NCBI RefSeq assembly: GCF_002943105.1
Contig: NZ_PTPZ01000002.1
Span: 1-64,000, forward strand
Source of the DNA: Cloacibacterium normanense
GTDB lineage: Bacteria > Bacteroidota > Bacteroidia > Flavobacteriales > Weeksellaceae
Reading direction: 5' to 3'
Length of the DNA stretch: 64,000 bases
Numbering within the stretch: position 1 is the stretch's first letter; each line of letters starts with the position of its first letter. Shown one piece after another: positions 1 through 8,328 of this stretch. Both the position numbers and the translations under genes were made by a program. The notes under the pieces are model-generated. The model made no database searches and was not told the origin of the DNA. It was given only the letters and a program-made list of their open reading frames with translations.

Positions 1-4
1 ACTG

Positions 5-35
5 CAAAGGTAACTCTTTTTTCTAAACTTCCAAA
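5..35 (-). promoter_or_regulatory. Proximal tandem promoter of a unit leaving the left edge
   Basis: On the minus strand, TTTG (35-32), 19 bp, then TACCTTTG (12-5) gives a second perfect Bacteroidota promoter. The expected start site falls at or just past base 1, so the transcript is not visible. The surrounding sequence is very A/T rich, as expected upstream of strong promoters. Confidence 0.75.
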
Positions 36-115
36 TATTTTTTTAAATATTTTTAAGTTCTCGTTTCGTATCTTTTTCTTTAATTAGCTCCTGCGCTTCC
101 CGTTGTTTCGGATGG

Positions 116-146
116 CAAAAGTACGAAGTTTTACACAATCCCCAAA
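116..146 (-). promoter_or_regulatory. Distal tandem promoter of a unit leaving the left edge
   Basis: Read on the minus strand, TTTG (146-143), a 19-bp spacer and TACTTTTG (123-116) match the Bacteroidota primary-sigma promoter TTTG-N19/20-TAnnTTTG exactly. It points to the left edge of the window, away from the CDS at 339-1010. An equally perfect promoter lies 111 bp downstream. Tandem perfect promoters suggest a highly expressed unit such as an rRNA or tRNA operon, but that unit is outside the window. Confidence 0.75.
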
Positions 147-252
147 TTTATTTACATGTTTTTTATGAAATAAATCACAACTTACTGAAAACTAATAGGA
201 AAAATTTAATTTTATGTTATGTTAAATAGAGAACTTCAATTAGCAAGTTCCA

Positions 253-343
253 TTTAGCCCCGATTGAAACGGAAATCCTTTTTTAGAAACTGACCTTGAC
301 CTGCCTAAAAGATTGAAGTGGAAAGCGGGAAATCGCTCCTAAA
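253..343 (+). ncRNA. Structured repeat resembling Flavo-1 RNA
   Basis: Two near-identical boxes GATTGAArYGGAAA lie at 262-275 and 311-324. The ends can pair (TTTAG with CTAAA, CCCCG with CGGG) and an inner stem can form from TTTTTAG and CTAAAAG. From memory this architecture matches a dispersed flavobacterial element described as the Flavo-1 RNA motif; the family name is not verified. The 3' arm overlaps the stop codon of the convergent CDS ending at 339. Between 147 and 252 I see nothing recognisable. Confidence 0.5.
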
Positions 344-1010
344 TTTTCTCATAAATCGTTAAAAGAAACTGTGCAAATGATTTTTCGAGGGCAATAATGT
401 CTCCTGTCTTATAATTTATCCCTGGAGAAACTGGTGAATTGGTCGAGATTTTCTTCCCTGAAATCTGAAAATATTGTTCGGGCTGGTTATTTTTTGCCTG
501 AAGTTTTATTCTAGCGCCTAAAAATTTACCCACTGAAATATCTGTAATCTCTTGTTGAAATAAATCTAACTGAAGAAAACTTCTCTGTGGTAGTTTTATT
601 TTTTCATTATTAATCCTTACTTCGGTTTCTTTTTCTGGATTAATGAGGTAGACTGTATTTTCTTTTTGAGGAATGGTTTGCTTTTCCTTATAATATATAT
701 ATAATATATAGTGATGCGGATTAAAGGTAGAATTACCTTCTATATTTTCGGCGGGCTTCATAAAATAGGAATTGCCACCGATAGATTTTGCTTTTTTGTA
801 AATTTCTGTAAAAACAGCAGCATCATCGTTAGAAAATCCTGAAACTTCTATTTTTCCTAAATATTGAGCATCTGTTTTGGGTTCTTCCTTGAGAGCATAA
901 AGAAATTTATCGCTATTGGCATGAATTTCTTTGGCTTCTGTAAGGAAAATATTCTGAGAGAAACAAAAACTACTATATAATACTATATATATGTATAAGA
1001 TTTTTTTCAT
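339..1010 (-). CDS. Hypothetical exported protein, 223 aa
   Basis: I do not recognise the family. Residues 1-18 form a Sec signal peptide (short basic start, aromatic/aliphatic core, cleavage near CFSQN), so the protein is exported to the periplasm or outer membrane. There is no lipobox cysteine, and I see no membrane segment or catalytic motif in the mature part, which is rich in Lys, Glu and Tyr. It begins 1 bp after the end of rfbD and is probably the last gene of the rfbC-rfbD unit, but nothing in the sequence ties it to rhamnose. Its stop codon sits inside the structured repeat at 253-343. Confidence 0.7.
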   Translation of the reverse strand: MKKILYIYIVLYSSFCFSQNIFLTEAKEIHANSDKFLYALKEEPKTDAQYLGKIEVSGFSNDDAAVFTEIYKKAKSIGGNSYFMKPAENIEGNSTFNPHHYILYIYYKEKQTIPQKENTVYLINPEKETEVRINNEKIKLPQRSFLQLDLFQQEITDISVGKFLGARIKLQAKNNQPEQYFQISGKKISTNSPVSPGINYKTGDIIALEKSFAQFLLTIYEKI

Positions 1011-1011
1011 T

Positions 1012-1872
1012 TTAATTATTTTGTAATATTTGAACGCAGCCTTCTAGACTTTCTTCCCAAGATTTTAATTGGATAGCATAGGTTTTAGAAATTTTGTCTA
1101 AATCTAGAACGCTATTTTTTGGTCTTTTTGCTGGTGTAGGATATTGTGAAGTCTCGATTGCGTTTAATTTAATCTTAGCTTCTGAAAGTTCTGCAATTTT
1201 TTCGGCAAAATCAAACCAAGAAATTCTTCCCAAATTAGAAAAATTAAAAATCCCAGGTGTGATTTTTCCTGATTTAATGATTTTCATAATCGCTTCGGCT
1301 AAATCATTGGCATTGGTTGGTTGACCAAATTGGTCTGCTACAATATTTAATTCTTCTTTGGCAGCGAAAAGATTCAACATGGTTTTTACAAAATTTTTGC
1401 CAAATTCTGAATATACCCATGACGTTCTGAGAATAACCGAACAAGGATTTACTTCCAAAGCCAACTCGTCTCCCGCTAATTTGGATGCGCCATAAACTCC
1501 CAAAGGATTGGTAAAATCTTCTTCTGTATATGCTAAATTATTTTCGCCATCAAAAACATAGTCTGTAGAAACATGAATAAACTGAGCATTATTTTCTGAA
1601 CAAGCTTCTGCCAAGTTTTCTGTACCATCTGCATTGACCAAAAAAGCTTTTTCTACCTCTGTCTCTGCTAAATCTACCGCAGTGTAAGCTGCAGCATTGA
1701 TACAAAAATCAGGAGCATTTTGCCAAAAGAAATCATTTACTTCTTCTTTATTGGTAATATCTAGTGTTTCTGAATCTGTAAAAATAAATTCGAATTCTTC
1801 AAATTGAGAAGAAATTTTCTGAAGGCATTGTCCTAATTGTCCGTTTGCTCCAGTAACTAAAATTTTTTTCAT
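1012..1872 (-). CDS. rfbD: dTDP-4-dehydrorhamnose reductase
   Basis: Reduces dTDP-4-dehydro-L-rhamnose to dTDP-L-rhamnose with NAD(P)H, the last step in making the rhamnose donor for surface polysaccharides; cytosolic. The 286-aa protein is a standard-length extended SDR. It has an N-terminal nucleotide motif GANGQLG (8-14), STDYVFDG near residues 102-109, and the catalytic pair YGASK (Tyr127, Lys131). Its ATG shares one base with the rfbC stop (TAATG), indicating translational coupling. rfbA and rfbB are not in the window. Confidence 0.93.
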   Translation of the reverse strand: MKKILVTGANGQLGQCLQKISSQFEEFEFIFTDSETLDITNKEEVNDFFWQNAPDFCINAAAYTAVDLAETEVEKAFLVNADGTENLAEACSENNAQFIHVSTDYVFDGENNLAYTEEDFTNPLGVYGASKLAGDELALEVNPCSVILRTSWVYSEFGKNFVKTMLNLFAAKEELNIVADQFGQPTNANDLAEAIMKIIKSGKITPGIFNFSNLGRISWFDFAEKIAELSEAKIKLNAIETSQYPTPAKRPKNSVLDLDKISKTYAIQLKSWEESLEGCVQILQNN

Positions 1873-2426
1873 TATAAAATAATTTCAGGAAGTTCTAAAA
1901 AAGAAATAGCATTTAAATCTTTTTCGGAAATTAATTGTTGCTCTGCTGGAATTCTCCAATCAATATTTACAGTTTTATCTAATGGATGAATGCCGCATTC
2001 TGACTCTTTATTATAAAAATCATCACACTTGTATCCAACTAATGCTGTTTCTGAAAGTACAGAATATCCATGTAAAAAACCTTTTGGCACAAATAATTGC
2101 CATCTGTTTTCTTCGGTGAGTTCTACAGCAAAAGACTGACCAAAAGTGGGAGAATTTTTTCTAACATCTACTGCAACATCTAAAATTCTACCTTGTACAC
2201 AATAAACTAATTTAGCTTGCGCATAAGGTGGAAGCTGCATGTGTAGACCTCTGATTGCTCCGTAATGTGAAAACGCAAGGTTATCTTGAACAAAATCTAC
2301 TTCTTTGCCAGAAAGTTTTTGGAAAATATTTTTATTATAATTTTCGAAAAAATAACCGCGATTATCGTTCCAGATTTTCGGTTTTAAAATAAAACAATCT
2401 AAAAGAGGTGTATTTTCTAGCTCCAT
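1872..2426 (-). CDS. rfbC: dTDP-4-dehydrorhamnose 3,5-epimerase
   Basis: Epimerises dTDP-4-dehydro-6-deoxy-D-glucose at C3 and C5 to give the substrate of the following gene, rfbD. The 184-aa cupin-fold protein shows the family signatures: FxENYNK near the start, RGLHMQ carrying the catalytic His around residue 60, VYCVQGRILDVAVDVR and FVPKGFLHGY. Length is normal. It starts 2 bp after the thioesterase gene and overlaps rfbD by one base, so the genes are probably cotranscribed. Confidence 0.93.
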   Translation of the reverse strand: MELENTPLLDCFILKPKIWNDNRGYFFENYNKNIFQKLSGKEVDFVQDNLAFSHYGAIRGLHMQLPPYAQAKLVYCVQGRILDVAVDVRKNSPTFGQSFAVELTEENRWQLFVPKGFLHGYSVLSETALVGYKCDDFYNKESECGIHPLDKTVNIDWRIPAEQQLISEKDLNAISFLELPEIIL

Positions 2427-2427
2427 C

Positions 2428-2913
2428 TTATCCTTTATTTAAAATTCTGAAATATTGAACTCTGTCTTTGAACTCTTGATGAGGAATTTCTACCAAATAT
2501 TGAGAAAAAAGCTCTTTAGTTTCTGGTGGCAATGCTTCAGATTTTCTTGTTTTCATATTGAAATAAATAACCGTAATCCAAAGTACTGCAAAAACTTCTT
2601 TTTCGTTTTCGTCTTTCATCAGAATTTCTACTTTAGAAATTCTGTCAGACATTTCGATGGTTTTACTGCTGATCACAACTTTGGTATTTGCTTTTACTTC
2701 TTTTAAATAGGCAATTTCATTCTGAACCGCTACCCAAGTACAACCTGTTCTTCTGAAATAATCTTCGTAAGTGAAGCCGTAAAATTCTTCTACATGATCT
2801 TCTCTAGCATTGAGCATGTACTCCAAATATTTTACATTATTAAGATGACCAATTGGGTCACAATCGCTGAATCTAATTTTTACAACACTCGAAACTTCTT
2901 TTTCCATTTTCAT
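2428..2913 (-). CDS. Acyl-CoA thioesterase (4HBT hotdog family)
   Basis: Predicted hotdog-fold thioesterase, 161 aa, cytosolic. The N-terminal part carries the 4HBT/YbgC pattern SDCDPIGHLNNVKYLEYM (about residues 16-33), where the aspartates and His-Leu-Asn-Asn segment form the active site region. It would hydrolyse acyl-CoA or acyl-ACP; the chain-length preference cannot be read from sequence. It is the first gene of the unit leading into rfbC and rfbD. A minus-strand TAnnTTTG element (2966-2959) lies upstream, without a good -33 box. Confidence 0.8.
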   Translation of the reverse strand: MKMEKEVSSVVKIRFSDCDPIGHLNNVKYLEYMLNAREDHVEEFYGFTYEDYFRRTGCTWVAVQNEIAYLKEVKANTKVVISSKTIEMSDRISKVEILMKDENEKEVFAVLWITVIYFNMKTRKSEALPPETKELFSQYLVEIPHQEFKDRVQYFRILNKG

Positions 2914-2971
2914 AATTTAAGATTAATGTTCTTTATTTTTTTATAAAGAATGATGGTACAAAAATAAATAA

Positions 2972-2999
2972 AAAAACCACCTTATGGTAAGGTGGTTTT
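2972..2999 (-). terminator. Intrinsic terminator after the ompH/skp genes
   Basis: Inverted repeat AAAACCACCTTA / TAAGGTGGTTTT with a 3-base loop and flanking A and T runs. It lies 19 bp past the stop of the last ompH gene and separates the bamA cluster from the thioesterase-rfb unit. Confidence 0.85.
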
Positions 3000-3018
3000 A
3001 TAATATTTAGGATATAAA

Positions 3019-3519
3019 TTAAATTCCTAATTCTTTTTTTACAGCAGCTGTAGCATCTGGACCAGCTTTGTAGATTAATCCATTAGTTGCAGAATCAAAG
3101 ATGAAATCCCAACCGTTTGCTTTAGCAGCTCTGGTAATAGCATCGTTTAATCTTTTTTCGATTGGTGCATAAGCAGCGTCTTGTCTCTCTAATAAATCTT
3201 TTTGAGCAGTCTGAGACATTTGCTGAAGATTTTGTTGAGTTTTACCCAATTCAGTTTCTTTAGCTTCTCTTTGTTGAGCAGTTAGTTTAGCTCCTTCTTG
3301 TTGATATTTCTGAACATCTGCCTGGAAAGCAGTCGCTAGTTTTTCTAATTCTGCTTGTTTTGCAGTAGAGAAAGCTTTTAATTGTTCGTCAGCTTTTATT
3401 TTTTCTGGCATCATGTTAAGAATAGCTGCCACATCTACTGTAGCTATCTTCTGAGCCTTTGCAACTCCGAACGACATAAACATCATCACTGCTGCAAATA
3501 ATACGCTTAATTTTTTCAT
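3019..3519 (-). CDS. OmpH/Skp family periplasmic chaperone (copy 2)
   Basis: Periplasmic holdase for outer-membrane proteins in transit. The 166 aa show a signal peptide (1-22, ending AKAQ), the OmpH opening KIATVDVAAILNMMPE, then a long Gln/Lys/Ala-rich stretch (about 45-120) expected to form the tentacle-like coiled coil, and a C-terminal return to the trimer core. It lies 34 bp behind the paralogous copy and two genes behind bamA, which supports a role in BAM substrate delivery. A strong terminator follows. Confidence 0.85.
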   Translation of the reverse strand: MKKLSVLFAAVMMFMSFGVAKAQKIATVDVAAILNMMPEKIKADEQLKAFSTAKQAELEKLATAFQADVQKYQQEGAKLTAQQREAKETELGKTQQNLQQMSQTAQKDLLERQDAAYAPIEKRLNDAITRAAKANGWDFIFDSATNGLIYKAGPDATAAVKKELGI

Positions 3520-3553
3520 GTTTTTCTAAAAATTTAAATTGTTTATTATTTTA

Positions 3554-4123
3554 CTATTTTTTATTTTTTCCTTTAGCGTCTTTACTTTTGGTATCTTCTT
3601 TAGAAGGACCTTTAAGTAATTGGTCTAAAACTTTGTCGGTGTAATCATATCTTTTATCAAGAAAAATAACACTCATATTACTACTTTTATCAAGAACTAT
3701 GCCCAAACTATTTTTTTCAGTAACTGTTTTGATGGCATTCCAAATTTGGTCTTGAAATGGTTTTGCTAAATTGGCTCTAAATTTATTAATTTCTCCTTCT
3801 CCGCTGAATTTTTCAGCAATAAATTTTTTAATTTTTTTGTCGAGGTTTTTTACTTCTGCCTCTCTTTGTTTTAATTGCTCTCCTACTAAAAGCACTTTTT
3901 CGTTTTCAAAAGCTGCTTTTTTTGCATCATATTCTGCTTGTAGGGTTTGCAATTCTGTTTCCCAAGCTTTGATTTGTTCTTCTAGTCTCGCTTGTGCTTC
4001 TGTGTACTGTGGCATTTTACTCAATATATAATTGGTATCTACCACTCCTATTTTTTGTGCAAATGTAACAGAATTAGCAGTTAAAAAAATTAAAAATATT
4101 AAAAAAACTTTTAAATTTTTCAT
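3554..4123 (-). CDS. OmpH/Skp family periplasmic chaperone (copy 1)
   Basis: Same family as the following gene: signal peptide (1-22), core strand KIGVVDTNYILSKMPQY, long charged coiled-coil (about 45-115), return to the core, and then a Lys-rich tail of about 20 residues absent from the other copy. Length is 189 aa. It begins 18 bp after bamA. The two copies differ through most of their length, so this is an old duplication typical of the phylum rather than a recent one. Confidence 0.85.
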   Translation of the reverse strand: MKNLKVFLIFLIFLTANSVTFAQKIGVVDTNYILSKMPQYTEAQARLEEQIKAWETELQTLQAEYDAKKAAFENEKVLLVGEQLKQREAEVKNLDKKIKKFIAEKFSGEGEINKFRANLAKPFQDQIWNAIKTVTEKNSLGIVLDKSSNMSVIFLDKRYDYTDKVLDQLLKGPSKEDTKSKDAKGKNKK

Positions 4124-4141
4124 ATTAATGATGATTGTGTG

Positions 4142-6661
4142 TTATAATGACTGGTTCATCAAGAAGTGAGTCTGCCATCCTGAAGGTTCTGAGCCGCCAA
4201 TAGTTTTATCAAATCCATAAGCGAAATCAAATCCTATTAAACCGAATGCACCCATGTAAACTCTAATCCCCACTCCTACAGATCTTTTTAACTGAAACGG
4301 ATTAAATGCAGAATAATTGTTCCAAGTGTTTCCTGCTTCAGCAAAAGTTAATGCAAAAATCTTTGCAGTTTGGTTCATAGAAATAGGATATCTTAATTCT
4401 GCTGCATATCTGCTGTAAATTGTTCCACCACCAATTGGTGTAATATCTGTAGATGAACCACCTTCTGTAGAAGCATTTTCGTAACCTCTTAACGGAACCA
4501 ATTCTCTACCATCAAATCTACCACCAAATAAACCTGTACCTCCTACATAGAATCTTTCGAAAGGTGGAGCTCCTAAATCTTTATTGTATCCGTCTAAGAA
4601 TCCCATTTCTGCGGTACTTCTTAGAACTAACTTGCCAATTACTTCGTTATAAGCATCTGCTTTAAACTTAATTTTATAGAATTCCATCCATCTGTATTTC
4701 TCTTGTGGAGTCATAGATGAATAATCTTTATTTTGGAACAATGAATAAGGCGGCGTAAATTTAATTGTAGCTTCAATATTAGAACCTGTAGTTGGGAAAA
4801 TTGGGTCATACCCTGCAGAATTTCTACTTAATCCAACATTGAAACTGAAGTTGTTTGCATTACCATTGCTCACAGTAGTAGAACCAAACTGGAATGGATA
4901 ATTCTTGAAATTATAACTCTGGAATGAAATCCCTGTATATAGAGAAAAATAGTTATCTGGCCAATTTAAAAGTCTATTCAAACCTGCACTTGCAGAGAAG
5001 ATATTTAATTTTTGACTAGAACCCGTATAATCTTTATAATTAACCATAGATTGGTTAAGGCTTACTGATAGAGCTGTAGGTCTGTTCCCAAATAACCAAG
5101 GTTCTGTAAATGATAAACTGTAGTTTTTAAAATATTGACCAGCTTGCGCTTGTACAGAAAGCATTTGTCCATCTCCCTGTGGAATTGGTTTGAAATCTTT
5201 AAATTTCAAGAAATTTCTTAGTGAAAAGTTATTGAAAGTTAACCCTAAAGTTCCGATAAATGAGTTACCACCGTAACCAGCTTGTAACTGAACCTGTGAT
5301 GAACCTTTTTCTACTAAAGTCCAATGAACATCTACCGTATTATCTTGTTGATTCGGTTGGATATCTTGACCAATTTGTTGTGGGTCAAAGAATTGCATCC
5401 CTGCTAAATCAAAATAAGTTCTTTTGATATCTAATTTAGAAAATAAATTCCCTGGTTTTGTTCTTAGTGAACGAAGAATTACATGGTCATGAGTAGTCGT
5501 GTTACCAGACCAAGTTACTCTATTCCAAGTTGCTTTTTCTCCTTCTTTAATTCTAATTTCTATATCGATAGAATCTCCTCTTACTGCTTTTTCTACGGGA
5601 ACAACAGTAGAGAATAAATATCCATTATTTAAATAGAGTGATTTGATATCTGTATCATCTTCTTTGCCACCATCTTCACCTACTTTTTTGTTAAAACCTA
5701 CCGCATCATAGATTTCTCCTTTTCTGTAACCCAATAATTTTTGTAAAACTTCTGTAGAATAAGAAGTATTTCCGATGAAATTGACATCACCAATGTAATA
5801 TTTCTTTCCTTCGTTTAGTTTTACATTGATATTAAATCCTTTATCATTTCTCCAAACAGAGTCAGAAACAATTCTAGCATCTCTGAATCCTAAAGAGTTA
5901 TAATAGCTGATAAGATTTATCTTGTCTTCTTCGTACTTATCTTTTATGAATTTTGATGGTTTTAGAATTCCTTTGATACCAAATCTTTTCTGTTTTGTTT
6001 CTTTGAAACCTTTTTTTCTAAGTTTCGCATCAGAAACTTGGTCATTTCCATCAAATTCTATTTTTGCAATTTTAACTCTTTTTCCTTTAGCCACTTCTAT
6101 AGTCCAGTCTACAAGGTTAGGGTCATTTGCATTAATTTTATCTTGAATAGTGATTTTAGCATCCGCGAAACCTTTCTTCACATATTCTTGAGGAATTTTA
6201 TTTTTAAGTGACGAAATTAAGTCATTGGTAATTTTAGTTCCAGGTTTTAGATTATTATCTTTAATGAGTTTTTCATTTTTAGATTTTCCTACTCCTTTTC
6301 CTACGAATTTCACTTCGCCTAATTCCATAAGGTCTTGTAAGTAGAATTTAAGAATTACGCTCTGTCCTTCTACATCTTCTACATATACTTCTACTTCTGA
6401 GAATGATTCTGTTTCCCAAAGTTTTTTAACAGCGCTGCTGATTTTTTGCCCAGGAATATCTACTACTTCTCCTTTGCTGAGTCCTGTAAATCTCAAAATT
6501 TGAGCAGGAGTGTATTTTTTTACACCATCTACTACAATGTCTTTTAAGATATAAGAAGAAGGCTGATTTTGAGCAGCGGCAGTTTCTTGGTTAGGAGTTA
6601 CCTGCGCCGAAAGGTCTACAGACACAAAAAATAATAAAATTGGGATTAAAATATATCTCAT
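4142..6661 (-). CDS. bamA: Outer membrane assembly factor BamA
   Basis: Core subunit of the machinery that folds beta-barrel proteins into the outer membrane. The 839-aa protein has a signal peptide (1-19), a chain of POTRA domains (about 35-455) and a C-terminal D15/Omp85 16-strand barrel (about 470-839) with the conserved loop region GGTGLFGGRFDGRE and RGYE. Length fits Bacteroidota BamA. It is followed by two Skp-like chaperones and preceded by uppS, a conserved arrangement. The last residue is Leu rather than the more usual Phe or Trp. Confidence 0.95.
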   Translation of the reverse strand: MRYILIPILLFFVSVDLSAQVTPNQETAAAQNQPSSYILKDIVVDGVKKYTPAQILRFTGLSKGEVVDIPGQKISSAVKKLWETESFSEVEVYVEDVEGQSVILKFYLQDLMELGEVKFVGKGVGKSKNEKLIKDNNLKPGTKITNDLISSLKNKIPQEYVKKGFADAKITIQDKINANDPNLVDWTIEVAKGKRVKIAKIEFDGNDQVSDAKLRKKGFKETKQKRFGIKGILKPSKFIKDKYEEDKINLISYYNSLGFRDARIVSDSVWRNDKGFNINVKLNEGKKYYIGDVNFIGNTSYSTEVLQKLLGYRKGEIYDAVGFNKKVGEDGGKEDDTDIKSLYLNNGYLFSTVVPVEKAVRGDSIDIEIRIKEGEKATWNRVTWSGNTTTHDHVILRSLRTKPGNLFSKLDIKRTYFDLAGMQFFDPQQIGQDIQPNQQDNTVDVHWTLVEKGSSQVQLQAGYGGNSFIGTLGLTFNNFSLRNFLKFKDFKPIPQGDGQMLSVQAQAGQYFKNYSLSFTEPWLFGNRPTALSVSLNQSMVNYKDYTGSSQKLNIFSASAGLNRLLNWPDNYFSLYTGISFQSYNFKNYPFQFGSTTVSNGNANNFSFNVGLSRNSAGYDPIFPTTGSNIEATIKFTPPYSLFQNKDYSSMTPQEKYRWMEFYKIKFKADAYNEVIGKLVLRSTAEMGFLDGYNKDLGAPPFERFYVGGTGLFGGRFDGRELVPLRGYENASTEGGSSTDITPIGGGTIYSRYAAELRYPISMNQTAKIFALTFAEAGNTWNNYSAFNPFQLKRSVGVGIRVYMGAFGLIGFDFAYGFDKTIGGSEPSGWQTHFLMNQSL

Positions 6662-6684
6662 TGTTTATAATATTCTATAAAAAA

Positions 6685-7434
6685 TTAATTAGTGATTTGT
6701 TCACTGGTTTTACCAAACCTTCTTTCTTTGTTTTGGTAGTTTATGACGCATTGGTAAAGATGTTCTTCTTGAAAATCTGGCCAAAATATATCTAAAAATT
6801 GTAATTCTGCGTAGGCAATTTGCCAAAGTAAGAAATTACTGATTCTCACTTCTCCGCTGGTTCTGATTAATAAATCTACTGGAGGTAAATCTTTAGTATA
6901 AAGATGATTTTCGAATAGTGTTTCGTCTATATCTTCTGTAGAAATTTTTCCTTCTTTTACTTCTTGGGCAATTTCTTTTACTGCGTTTAGAATTTCTCTT
7001 TGCGAACCATAGCTTAATGCTAAAACCAAATTACTTTTAGTATTATTTTTAGTAAGATCTACTACATTGAGCAATTGTTCTTTTACCAAGTAAGGCAGTT
7101 TTTCTATTTCTCCAATCACATGTAATCTAATTCCTTTAGAGAAAAGTTCTTCGGCTTCTTCTAGTAAAGTTTCAGAAAGCAAACTCATTAAAGTGTTTAC
7201 TTCATCAGATGGGCGATTCCAATTTTCAGTAGAAAAAGTGTATAGCGTAAGATACTCTATTCCTACCTTATCACATGCAGAAATTGCATTTCTTACAGAA
7301 GTAACGCCACTTTTATGGCCAAAGGTTCTTTCTTCTCCTCTAGATTTCGCCCATCTTCCATTTCCATCCATGATTATTGCGACATGTTTTGGAAGACTAT
7401 CTTTATCTATTTTTTCTAATATATCCTGCATCAT
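6685..7434 (-). CDS. uppS: Isoprenyl transferase (undecaprenyl diphosphate synthase)
   Basis: Condenses isopentenyl diphosphate onto farnesyl diphosphate in cis to make the C55 lipid carrier for peptidoglycan and surface polysaccharide. The 249 aa contain motif I IMDGNGRWA (21-29, with Asp23 binding Mg-diphosphate), the following FGHKSG, and the C-terminal RTSGEVRISNFLLWQIAYAEL region. It lies 7 bp after the DUF6089 gene and 23 bp before bamA, so these are likely cotranscribed. Confidence 0.95.
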   Translation of the reverse strand: MMQDILEKIDKDSLPKHVAIIMDGNGRWAKSRGEERTFGHKSGVTSVRNAISACDKVGIEYLTLYTFSTENWNRPSDEVNTLMSLLSETLLEEAEELFSKGIRLHVIGEIEKLPYLVKEQLLNVVDLTKNNTKSNLVLALSYGSQREILNAVKEIAQEVKEGKISTEDIDETLFENHLYTKDLPPVDLLIRTSGEVRISNFLLWQIAYAELQFLDIFWPDFQEEHLYQCVINYQNKERRFGKTSEQITN

Positions 7435-7441
7435 TATTTAC

Positions 7442-8110
7442 TTATTGACAATAACATGGTGGCCTTCCGAAAGAATAAGAAAGCCCCAGAGAAAGAGAAT
7501 TCATCCAATCTTTAGAATTTAAATTTCCTAAATTGTATTCATCACTATAATCTAGTGTGTCACTATTGGTAGCGCGGAACATAAATTCTCCGAACAATGC
7601 CCAATTATAGTTAAATTTATATTTAAGACCTGCTCCAAAAGGAATGGCAAAACCAAATTTATTTCCTTCTAAAGTCGTGTTAAACATTAAGCCAGAAATT
7701 CCTCCGAAAATATAAGGGCTAATCATACTTTTTTGTTCTTCATTAACAGGAAAAAAATTATAATCAAAAATGGCTGAAGCTTCATAAACAGAATTAGAAC
7801 CTTTAGCTTTTCTACTTAATCTGTATAATTCTTGAGCATATCTATCATCAAAAGAAATACGATTATAGGCTAATCTAAATCTTACAGATTGATAAGGGTT
7901 AAAATTCATTCTATACATAATAGCACCATAAAAAGGAAGTTTATCCTTTGTAAAGCTATTTCCATCTGGTAATGGATTAATATATTTGGTCTTGCCAATA
8001 TCTCCAGTGAGATTACTTGTTCCTAACTGTATACCTATCTCATGTCTTTGAGCATACGCTAAAAAACTAAAAAAGAATAGAATAATGATTACTAATGTTT
8101 TTCTCTTCAT
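7442..8110 (-). CDS. DUF6089 outer membrane beta-barrel protein
   Basis: The 222-aa protein has a signal peptide (1-20, AYAQ) and an alternating amphipathic pattern of a small barrel ending in LSLGLSYSFG. Its opening HEIGIQLGTSNLTGDIG matches my memory of the DUF6089 family that sits before uppS-bamA in Bacteroidota. The function is unknown; the position at the head of the bamA cluster suggests an envelope role. The 218-bp gap upstream (8111-8328) is A/T rich with nothing recognisable. Confidence 0.75.
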   Translation of the reverse strand: MKRKTLVIIILFFFSFLAYAQRHEIGIQLGTSNLTGDIGKTKYINPLPDGNSFTKDKLPFYGAIMYRMNFNPYQSVRFRLAYNRISFDDRYAQELYRLSRKAKGSNSVYEASAIFDYNFFPVNEEQKSMISPYIFGGISGLMFNTTLEGNKFGFAIPFGAGLKYKFNYNWALFGEFMFRATNSDTLDYSDEYNLGNLNSKDWMNSLSLGLSYSFGRPPCYCQ

Positions 8111-8328
8111 GGTGCTGTTTGCTATTGTACAACTTCAGCGGTATTATAATCTGCAAATATAACATATTTTTATATTAAGAATTATCTTAATGTTTAGTTA
8201 AATATCACCACTTAAAATATAAATTTTATTTAAATATTTTTCATTTAAACCGAAATACGTTTTAAATATTGTTTATCCTCTTGAAAACTCTGTTTAACAA
8301 TACAGTTTTTTTTATTCTTTCAAAAAAG

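Noticed and set aside
1094-1324. Plus-strand open frame of 76 codons
   Set aside because: It lies antisense within rfbD, whose motifs and operon context are clear; the frame has no recognisable features.
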